Source: Butyricicoccus_A sp963620595 | GTDB taxonomy: Bacteria > Bacillota > Clostridia > Oscillospirales > Butyricicoccaceae | NCBI GenBank assembly: GCA_963620595.1 | Contig: CAVFAY010000031.1 | Span: 1-31,012 of the forward strand | DNA: 31,012 nt | Direction of reading: 5' to 3' | Shown: piece after piece, positions 1-7,711 of the stretch | Layout of the letters: the number at the start of each line of letters is the position of its first letter | Position numbering within the stretch: position 1 is the first letter of the stretch | Translations under genes and position numbers: made by a program | Notes under the pieces: generated by a model | Told to the model about the DNA's origin: nothing | What the model saw: the letters and a program-made list of their open reading frames with translations, nothing else | Databases searched by the model: none

Positions 1-3000
1 CCAGATCTGCATGATGTTGTCCACGCACTGATTGACCTTTGTGCCAGGTTCATCCGGCAGCATCTGGTTGACGATCCTCTGGTCCAGCCCCAGCTTGCGG
101 CCATCCGAGGTAATCTTAAGCATATTGTCCTGGGATGGGTCAACGGTTCCGCTGTGTACCAGCGATGCGCGCTCCGAAAGGGTCTTGACCATTTCCTGCT
201 GATGTTCGGTAGGCTGCGCCACGATGTTGTGGTATTCCACCTCCGGGGTGGGCAGGTTCAGTTGGTCGGCGGTCTTGATGTCCGCCACTTCTTTGAACAG
301 GTTCATCAGCTCCGGCAGATTAAAGAACTTGCTGAATCTCGTTCTTGCCCGGTAGCCGGTGCCTTCCGGTGCCAGCTCCAATGCTGTGACGGTCTCTCCA
401 AATCGGGAAGCCCAGCAGTCGAAGTGGGTCATGTTCAGTTCTTGTAGGCGTTCATACTGAAGGTAACGCTGCATGGTGTAAAGCTCGGTCATGGAGTTGC
501 TGACCGGTGTGCCGGTGGCAAAAATCACGCCACGGTTTCCGGTGATCTCATCCATATAGCGGCACTTGGCAAACATATCGGAGGATTTCTGCGCGTCCGA
601 TGTGGAAAGACCAGCCACATTCCGCATTTTTGTGTATAGAAACAGGTTTTTATAGTTGTGGGCCTCGTCTACAAACAAACGGTCCACACCCAGCTGTTCA
701 AAAGTTACCACATCGTCTTTTCGCCCCTCGGCTTGCAGCTTTTCCAGTCTGGCCTCCAGAGACTTTCTGGTGCGCTCCAGCTGCTTGACGGTAAAACGCT
801 CGCCGCCACTGGCCTGTACCTCTGCAATCCCCTCGGTGATCTCGTCGATCTGCTCATAGAGAAGCCGTTCCTGACGCTCCCGGCTGATGGGGATACGCTC
901 AAACTGGCTGTGTCCCATGATGATGGCATCATAATCACCCGTCGCAATACGAGCGCAGAACTTTTTGCGGTTATGGGTCTCAAAGTCCTTTTTGGTGGTG
1001 ACTAAGATATTGGCGGAAGGATAGAGACGCAAAAATTCCGACGCCCACTGCTCGGTCAGATGGTTTGGAACCACAAAAAGAGATTTCTGGCACAAGCCCA
1101 GGCGTTTGGCTTCCATAGTAGCGGCCACCATCTCAAAAGTTTTGCCTGCGCCCACTTCATGTGCCAACAGGGTATTTCCTCCATACAGCACATGGGCGAT
1201 GGCGCTTTTCTGGTGTTCCCGCAGGGTAATGGCCGGGTTCATCCCTCCAAAAGTGATGTGGCTGCCATCATATTCACGGGGACGGATAGAGTTCATTTCC
1301 TCGTTGTACTGGCTCACCAAAGTCTGGCGGCGTTCCGGGTCTCTCCAGATCCAGTCCCTAAAGGCTTCCCTAATAGCTTGCTGTTTTTGGGCAGCCAGGG
1401 TGGTCTCCTTGGCGTTCAGCACGCGGCGCTCTTTTCCGTCTGCGTCCTCTATGGTGTCATAGATACGGACATCTCTCAGATTCAGGCTGTCCTCCAAAAT
1501 CTTGTAGGCATTGGCACGGCTGGTTCCGTAGGTGGTGTAGGCTGCCACATCGTTGTAGGATACAGAAGATTTCCCCTTGATCTGCCATTCAGCGGTAAAG
1601 GACGAATAGTTGACCCCTATACTGCGCTGGAGATAAAACGGGGTATTAAAGGTCTCGTACATAAACTGCTGGATATATTCCTTGTCAATCCAGGTAGCGC
1701 CCAGACGCACCTCGATCTCCGACGCATCCAGGTCTTTGGGCTGCGCGGCAGTAAGAGCTTCCACATTAACTGCATAAACCGGGTCCTGCTGTACCGCCCG
1801 CTGCGCCTGACGCAGTTTTCGGCGTACATTGCCGGAGAGGTATTCATCAGCAGTCACATAATGGGGCGTTCCGTCCTGCTCCAACTGTCCCGGTACACGG
1901 AAGATTACGCCTTGCAGCTCTCCGGCCAGTTCTTCTTTTGTTTTTCCGGTAAGCTGGCTCATATAGTCCATATCCACGCAGGCTTTTTCCGAGATGGACA
2001 CCGCCAGTGCTTCGCTTGCCGTATCCACCACAGCCACCGCCTGATGGGGCTTGATGGTTCGCTTGGTGAACATATCTGCCTTACGTTCCAGTTTTCCATC
2101 CTCGTCGATGACTTCCAGCGCACAGAGCAGATAATAGGAAGAATCATCTGCATAGGCCAGTCGGTTTGCACGGTCATTGATAAGGCCATATTTTGCAGAA
2201 AAACTGTCATAGAGGCTGTTCAGTTCCGCCTGCTTCTCCCGAATGGTGCTGTCCGGAACCGCTGCATCCATCTGAAGGTCGATCAGTTCCTGCACACAAT
2301 CACGCAGTCCCACAAGACCTTTTACGCGGGCTTCTGCGGTGGTATTGAGATCCGGGCGCACCATGCGGCTGTTTTCCCGGTAGTACACCTGCCCGTCTAC
2401 AATGGCATAGGAATAGTTCTTCACATTAGGATCGGCAGGAATGGAGGTGTCAATGGCTTCGCCTTCGCCCAGCTCCGGCAGCTCTGCCTCCTGATAAGTG
2501 CCATGAATGTACTTCACAGCATCATGCAGCTGGTCGGAAAGTTTCAGTCCCGCGATAGGGTTCACGGTGTAGTCCATACCATGTGCAGTGCTTACCGGCT
2601 CCTGTCTGCCCAGCACCATTTCCGGGTGGTCGATAAAATACCGGTTGATGGCAAATCCGTCCTCCGTCTGTCCGGTCTGAGTCCATTCCGGCACGATGTC
2701 CAGCGGGCGGTCCTGCTTTTGGAGGAAGATGATGTCAGATACCACCTCGGCACCGGCATTCTTTTTGAACGCGTCATTAGGCAGACGGATAGCTCCCAGC
2801 AGCTCGGCACGCTGGGCAAGATAGCGGCGCACGGTGGAATCCTTGGCGTCCATGGTATAGCGGGAGGTCACAAAAGCTACCACACCACCGGGACGCACCT
2901 GGTCGAGTGCTTTGGCGAAAAAGTAGTTGTGAATACTAAAATTCAGCTTGTTGTAGGCTTTGTCATTGACCTGATACTGACCAAAAGGTACATTGCCGAT

Positions 3001-6000
3001 GGCAAGGTCAAAGAAGTCACGGCGGTCGGTGGTCTCAAAGCCGCCTACTGTGATGTCCGCCTTGGGATAGAGCTGCTTTGCGATGCGCCCGGAAACCGGG
3101 TCCAGCTCCACGCCGTACAGACGGCTGTTTCTCATTTCCTCCGGCAGCATACCGAAGAAATTGCCCACACCCATAGATGGCTCCAGAATATTTCCGGTCT
3201 CAAATCCCATACGGCCCACCGCTTCATAGATGGACTGAATGACCGTAGGGCTGGTGTAATGGGCGTTGAGGGTAGAGCTTCTGGCGGCGGCATATTCCGA
3301 CTGAGTCAGCAGCTCTTTCAGCTGGGCATACTCTAAAGCCCATGCCGGTTTCTCCGGATCAAAAGCATCAGAGAGACCGCCCCAGCCCACATATCGAGAA
3401 AGAACCTCCTGCTGTTCGGGGCTTGCCTGCTGTCCGGCAGCTTCCAGCTCTTTCAGCAAACGAATCGCATTGACATTTGCCTGGAACTTGGCTTTCGGAC
3501 CGCCTTCGCCCAAATGCTCATCGGTAATGCGGAAGTTTTTTGCATTGCGGCGCAGGTTAGCCTTGTATTCCTCATAGGAGGCTTCCTCGGCAGCTTTGGC
3601 ATTGGGGAAGGTCTGCCACCGGCCATTGACCTGAATGGAAACCGGGTGTTCGTCCAGCACTTCTTCAAAGGTTTTCTCCGGCTCTGTCACAGGCGCTGGT
3701 GGCTCCGGCTCCTCGATATGCAGTCGTTCCACCACCACATCATAAGGCAGATTGTTCTTATCGCCCGGATAGACGGCCACAGTCTCGGAATGGAAGGTCG
3801 GGGATTCGGTAGCCGGTTGGGGCTGTTCCTGTCCAAAACCGTCCTGCTGACGGGCATACATCCCGCGCAGCAAAGGCGCAACCTCATCCCAGCGGAAATA
3901 CAGCATAGCCAGACGCTTTTCCTCTGCATCCATGACTTCCAGTTCTATGCCCTGTGCCGTGGTACGGTAATCGGCAATATCGCCGGTCTCCAGATTCAGT
4001 GTCTCGATCTCACCGGAATAGGCTCTGCTCAGCCAGTAGGCGATCTCGCTGTTGCTCCTGCCGGATTGCAGCAGCGTGGAAATCTGCTTTTTATCCGCTT
4101 CATCCATCAGTCCATGAGCCAATACATCCCGCAAGTCCTGATCTGCCTTGTCCGGGTCAATAGGAAGAAACTCGGTATAGTAAGCATTGCGGCGGTCTGC
4201 CCGAAGCAGCTGCTCGAACTGTTCTTTACGCTCTGCCCGGTAGATGGGATATACCATCCCGGTGGGCAGAAGCTGTACGGTGTCCTCCCGCAGCTCGGTG
4301 ATCTGATAGGCGTCATCCTCGATATACACGGTATCGCCCACGGCATAGACCGAGGCGGCTGGGTCATAGGATGTTCTTTGCGGAATTGGACGGCGAACTG
4401 CGTCATATTCTTCATCGGAAATGGAAACTTCGGAAGTCTGCTCTGTCTCGGCATCTGCGATCTTCTCTGCATCTGACATCACCTGTTGGATAAACGGGGC
4501 ATTGTTCAGTTTTTCCGGGTCTGCCACCTGGCCGTTGACGATCCCTCTTTCCTCCAGAGCTTCCCGGATGGCGATTGGGTCGATGTCGTCAAAACGGTCC
4601 TGTTCTTCTTCGGTATAGAACCGTTCCTCCTGAATGAGCTGGGCAAGCCTGCGCTGTACCTTCGGCCAGGGCAGCTGCGTTTCCTCCGGGCTGCCGGCAC
4701 GGACAACGAACAGGCTGTTGCTGCTGTTACTGCCGCCGTATTCCTGAGCCAGCCATGCGGCGGTATCTTTTTCTCTTGCATGGTCTTTCATATAGCGGAC
4801 AACAGCGTGTTTACTCTCGATATTGCCGTTCCATGCACAAAGGGCAGTATCAATATCTTCCTGAGAAAGAGGGCGCAGAAGCTCATGGAGCTTTGGATAG
4901 GTCTCGTCGATCACTTCCCGGTGCAGACGCTGACGGAACTCCGGCACATCCGAATAGAGTCGGATCAGCTCCATATCCTTAGAACCAAGAACCGCACGGC
5001 GCACAGCGGCATTGCCCTCGATGACAGCATTTTCACGGTCAGAATGACCGCAGGCATTGCGATATGCGGCATCATCGGAAATGGCGGCAGTCACCACAGG
5101 CTTATACTGCTCAAACTGCTCCCCAAGGGTAGGCTTTGGCGTTTCTTCCTCCATCTCCGGCTGCTGGGCTTGAATGGCATCTTCTTCGGCCAGTTCCTTT
5201 TCAGACTGGATTTTGTCATACTGCGCCTGTTCCTGTTCGGTAAGATAGCGGTCTTTCTGGACAAGTGAGGTAATGCGCTTGGCAACCTTTTCCCAGTTCA
5301 AGTGAACATCCGGGCAGTCCTGCTTTTTATAGTGCAGTCCTTTCCCGTCGTGATCTTCGCCGCTGTGTGTTGCTCCGGACAAGGCATGAGAGCGTCCGCC
5401 AATGCCATACTCGTCTTTGAGGAATCTCACTTTCTCCTTATCCGTATGGTTTGCCATGAAGAACGCATAGATACGACCTTTTCCTCCGGCGAAACTGCTG
5501 CCGCCGGTCATAGCAGCGTCGATCTCATCCTCGGTAATGAAGTGCTGAACGGTTGGCACTTGGGAAAGGTCCGAAACAAAGGTTCTGCGTGGCAGGTCAA
5601 GATCCTTCAGGTTCTCCCAGATCTCCCTTGGTCTATGGTAATGAAAGCGCAACAGGTCACGGTCCTGCTGATAGGCAGTCCAGAAGGCGGCGTATTCTTC
5701 CTTGAGTGTCTGGCGGAAAGCCGGGTCACTCAGCTGCTCCGTCAGGCGGCGGGTATCCTCTGGAAAGCCGTTGCCTTTAATCTCTGACAGACAGGACAAA
5801 TATCCGGCTTCTCTGGCACCCTCACTGAGATCGTGATACAGATACCAGAGCTTTTCTGCAAGGAGGGAGCGTTCATAGCCTGCCGCTTCTGCAAGCTCCA
5901 CATTGGAGGCAAACTGGCCGCTTTCCAAAAGCTCCCCGATACGCTTTGCGGCGCTCTCCCAGGAAATGACCTGGGCAGACCTGTCATAACGGACAGACTT

Positions 6001-7416
6001 CCCGTGGGAAAGATGGATACCATCCTCGGCATACCATGCACTCACACTGCCAAGGCCGTTACCGCCGTGGTACAGCGTTTTCAGTATCTCAGCAATCTCA
6101 GCGGTGGTTTTCTGCTTTTCAAAGGCTGCAACCACACGCTCCCTCTGACGATCTGTATTGCCTCCCAAACGCAGCACATGGTCAATATCATTTTGGGCAA
6201 AAGAAAAAGCAGAGGATGTATGCGCTACATTCTCTGCTTCATCTATGGATTGGATCTGTTCCGCTTCGGAGAGGAACAGGTTTAGGGTCAGCTGTTGATA
6301 AGCTCCGCCATCAGGATCTCCTCTGCCTGGGCTTTGCAGGTGTTCATCAGCCCCACCCACTTCATGGGATTGCTGGCTTTCAGTTGCTCGGTGGCTCCCG
6401 CTTCTTTCGCCAGCTGGGGCATCATCTGCTCCAGTCTGCTCTGGGCGGTCTCGTCGATCTCCAGAAGGTGCTGGTACAACTTCTCGCTCAGCAACATCTG
6501 GTTGTAGAGGATGGGACGATGTTCCTTCAGGTAGTTTTTCCTCATCCTGCCGTACTTGCCCAGGGTTGTCTCCGGCTGCTGGCTCAGCTTCAGGTCGGGA
6601 ATCAAATAGTCTCCGTTCTGGATATAGGTCATGGGATTGTTCATCTTGCTTGCTCCTTTCTTGGTTGGCTTCGCGCTCTGCATTTCGGACGGTGACGCCG
6701 ATCTGCCGCAGCACCTGCTGGTTAATCTGGCTGACTGCTGTTCCCAGCGCCCCAATAGTTGCCGGGGTATTGAAATCAAAGATCGCCATGAAATCTTCGT
6801 GGTCGAAGTAGCGTTCCGGCTCCAGTCCACAGCGGGACATCAAAGCATAAGTGATGCTGACGGTGGCTGCTGCCTTGAACTGTACTCCGATGTTAAACTC
6901 ATCATATTCCTCCAAAAAGGAACCGTCAACGATATAGAAGAAGTCCTGCTGATGCTCCGTCCAGTATTCCTCAGCCAGTTTTCCGGCTACCTCAGTGAGC
7001 TGTCCGGCAAGGTCGTCACCGGAAACATCATAGGTGCGCTCCAGCATGACCTGCACCGAATCCAAATGGCGCTCCTCCAGCTGCCACAGCCAGGGAGTGC
7101 GGGAATGTTCACGGGTTCCGGTGTCGGAAATATCAAAAACATAGCGCAGGCGGGGCCTGTCCCCGGAATCGTCCACCAGAGCGATTCCCTTGGAGCCGCG
7201 CCTTACATACCGACCCATCTTTTCATTCCACAACTCGTACTCTGCACAGGCGGTAGCGTCCGGACGCTGGGCGTAGATCATCAACTGCTCATGGAACGGG
7301 TACTTGTAAAGGCGGGAAGCAGTGGTGAGAAACCCTGCCCATTCCTGCCAGCTCCCCGTGAGCTGCGTTGCCACCTTCTCCGCCATCTGTGCATATAGTT
7401 CAGCTTTGGTTGGCAT
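1..7416 (-). CDS. Giant conjugative-element protein: ArdC-like N-terminus, N6-adenine methylase and SNF2/DEAD-type helicase (3' end outside window)
   Basis: Open frame from ATG at 7416 to the left edge, 2472 codons without a stop; positions 5511, 4479, 3174 and 1242 all fall in the same frame. Order: an ArdC-like N-terminal region (residues 1-240); a disordered, charged linker (about 250-380) that overlaps tnpV; three related repeats (about 400-500, 630-740, 850-945); a methylase with motif I EPSMGVGNFFG (about 1412) and an NPPF-type motif seen as NVPFGQY; then a superfamily 2 helicase with HEVGAGKT (about 2086), VDEAHNYKNL and ATGTPVSNS. Such methylase-helicase fusions are typical of Tn1549-like ICEs and are thought to protect or process transferred DNA; that role is inferred. 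TTRAP lies 78 bases upstream. The helicase C-terminus is cut by the window edge, not visibly by mutation. Confidence 0.9.
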   Translation of the reverse strand, partial: MPTKAELYAQMAEKVATQLTGSWQEWAGFLTTASRLYKYPFHEQLMIYAQRPDATACAEYELWNEKMGRYVRRGSKGIALVDDSGDRPRLRYVFDISDTGTREHSRTPWLWQLEERHLDSVQVMLERTYDVSGDDLAGQLTEVAGKLAEEYWTEHQQDFFYIVDGSFLEEYDEFNIGVQFKAAATVSITYALMSRCGLEPERYFDHEDFMAIFDFNTPATIGALGTAVSQINQQVLRQIGVTVRNAEREANQERSKQDEQSHDLYPERRLFDSRPEAEPAAGDNPGQVRQDEEKLPEGTSSHPLQPDVAEREVVPAPSGDRRDRPEQTGADDAPAGERSGSHRATESQQSHEVGGADEHLQSPGRGDPDGGAYQQLTLNLFLSEAEQIQSIDEAENVAHTSSAFSFAQNDIDHVLRLGGNTDRQRERVVAAFEKQKTTAEIAEILKTLYHGGNGLGSVSAWYAEDGIHLSHGKSVRYDRSAQVISWESAAKRIGELLESGQFASNVELAEAAGYERSLLAEKLWYLYHDLSEGAREAGYLSCLSEIKGNGFPEDTRRLTEQLSDPAFRQTLKEEYAAFWTAYQQDRDLLRFHYHRPREIWENLKDLDLPRRTFVSDLSQVPTVQHFITEDEIDAAMTGGSSFAGGKGRIYAFFMANHTDKEKVRFLKDEYGIGGRSHALSGATHSGEDHDGKGLHYKKQDCPDVHLNWEKVAKRITSLVQKDRYLTEQEQAQYDKIQSEKELAEEDAIQAQQPEMEEETPKPTLGEQFEQYKPVVTAAISDDAAYRNACGHSDRENAVIEGNAAVRRAVLGSKDMELIRLYSDVPEFRQRLHREVIDETYPKLHELLRPLSQEDIDTALCAWNGNIESKHAVVRYMKDHAREKDTAAWLAQEYGGSNSSNSLFVVRAGSPEETQLPWPKVQRRLAQLIQEERFYTEEEQDRFDDIDPIAIREALEERGIVNGQVADPEKLNNAPFIQQVMSDAEKIADAETEQTSEVSISDEEYDAVRRPIPQRTSYDPAASVYAVGDTVYIEDDAYQITELREDTVQLLPTGMVYPIYRAERKEQFEQLLRADRRNAYYTEFLPIDPDKADQDLRDVLAHGLMDEADKKQISTLLQSGRSNSEIAYWLSRAYSGEIETLNLETGDIADYRTTAQGIELEVMDAEEKRLAMLYFRWDEVAPLLRGMYARQQDGFGQEQPQPATESPTFHSETVAVYPGDKNNLPYDVVVERLHIEEPEPPAPVTEPEKTFEEVLDEHPVSIQVNGRWQTFPNAKAAEEASYEEYKANLRRNAKNFRITDEHLGEGGPKAKFQANVNAIRLLKELEAAGQQASPEQQEVLSRYVGWGGLSDAFDPEKPAWALEYAQLKELLTQSEYAAARSSTLNAHYTSPTVIQSIYEAVGRMGFETGNILEPSMGVGNFFGMLPEEMRNSRLYGVELDPVSGRIAKQLYPKADITVGGFETTDRRDFFDLAIGNVPFGQYQVNDKAYNKLNFSIHNYFFAKALDQVRPGGVVAFVTSRYTMDAKDSTVRRYLAQRAELLGAIRLPNDAFKKNAGAEVVSDIIFLQKQDRPLDIVPEWTQTGQTEDGFAINRYFIDHPEMVLGRQEPVSTAHGMDYTVNPIAGLKLSDQLHDAVKYIHGTYQEAELPELGEGEAIDTSIPADPNVKNYSYAIVDGQVYYRENSRMVRPDLNTTAEARVKGLVGLRDCVQELIDLQMDAAVPDSTIREKQAELNSLYDSFSAKYGLINDRANRLAYADDSSYYLLCALEVIDEDGKLERKADMFTKRTIKPHQAVAVVDTASEALAVSISEKACVDMDYMSQLTGKTKEELAGELQGVIFRVPGQLEQDGTPHYVTADEYLSGNVRRKLRQAQRAVQQDPVYAVNVEALTAAQPKDLDASEIEVRLGATWIDKEYIQQFMYETFNTPFYLQRSIGVNYSSFTAEWQIKGKSSVSYNDVAAYTTYGTSRANAYKILEDSLNLRDVRIYDTIEDADGKERRVLNAKETTLAAQKQQAIREAFRDWIWRDPERRQTLVSQYNEEMNSIRPREYDGSHITFGGMNPAITLREHQKSAIAHVLYGGNTLLAHEVGAGKTFEMVAATMEAKRLGLCQKSLFVVPNHLTEQWASEFLRLYPSANILVTTKKDFETHNRKKFCARIATGDYDAIIMGHSQFERIPISRERQERLLYEQIDEITEGIAEVQASGGERFTVKQLERTRKSLEARLEKLQAEGRKDDVVTFEQLGVDRLFVDEAHNYKNLFLYTKMRNVAGLSTSDAQKSSDMFAKCRYMDEITGNRGVIFATGTPVSNSMTELYTMQRYLQYERLQELNMTHFDCWASRFGETVTALELAPEGTGYRARTRFSKFFNLPELMNLFKEVADIKTADQLNLPTPEVEYHNIVAQPTEHQQEMVKTLSERASLVHSGTVDPSQDNMLKITSDGRKLGLDQRIVNQMLPDEPGTKVNQCVDNIMQIW
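6288..6644 (-). CDS. tnpV: TnpV-family protein, nested in another frame of the giant helicase gene
   Basis: 118 residues from ATG 6644, with a good ribosome binding site (GAAAGGAG, 6653-6660) 8 bases upstream. The protein matches the TnpV family named from Tn4451: an IQNGDYLIPDL start, then a GKYGRMRKNYLKEHRP stretch, and a helical C-terminus with NPMKWVGLMN. It lies entirely inside the coding sequence of the 1-7416 gene in a different reading frame, and both frames are open. The TnpV frame looks like a folded protein, while the overlapped helicase segment is a low-complexity Glu/Gly/Pro/Ser/Arg linker. I infer that TnpV is the older, constrained frame and the linker was overprinted. Function is unknown; a DNA-binding or regulatory role is only a guess. 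Confidence 0.75.
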   Translation of the reverse strand: MNNPMTYIQNGDYLIPDLKLSQQPETTLGKYGRMRKNYLKEHRPILYNQMLLSEKLYQHLLEIDETAQSRLEQMMPQLAKEAGATEQLKASNPMKWVGLMNTCKAQAEEILMAELINS

Positions 7417-7494
7417 AGTGTTCTGTCCTCCTTTCAGTTTTGGGGTAAAGAGGTGGGGTATCATATTGCCACCCCATCCCTGCGATTATGGTAT

Positions 7495-7710
7495 TTACTG
7501 GTCAAAATCCGGGTACAACTCCAGCTCGGCAAACTCGGCATCACTCATGGCCTGGAGCTTGCCCAGGGCGCTGTCTGTCAACTCCCGCAACTCGGTTTCC
7601 TCCGGGGCCATCTCACCGCACATCTCAGTCAGAGCTTCGATCAGTCCGGTGCGGCTACCGGTATTGTAAATGCACATCAGGTTCATTTCCTCAAAAGTAA
7701 AGTTTCCCAT
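7495..7710 (-). CDS. TTRAP-type transposon-transfer assisting protein
   Basis: 71 residues, acidic and helical, beginning MGNFTFEEMNLMCIYNTG and ending ELYPDFDQ, as in the transposon-transfer assisting protein family found next to conjugative helicase genes. The start at ATG 7710 is preferred over the upstream in-frame codon at 7731 because GGGAG lies 6-10 bases before it and the family begins at this Met. It starts one base beyond the stop of the CHC2/ArdC polyprotein (7712), so the two are probably translated together. The family name implies help in transfer; the mechanism is not known. Confidence 0.8.
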   Translation of the reverse strand: MGNFTFEEMNLMCIYNTGSRTGLIEALTEMCGEMAPEETELRELTDSALGKLQAMSDAEFAELELYPDFDQ

Positions 7711-7711
7711 A

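Noticed and set aside
1060..3336. 758-codon plus-strand frame
   Set aside because: It lies antisense to the methylase-helicase gene, has no family features, and shadows its codon pattern.
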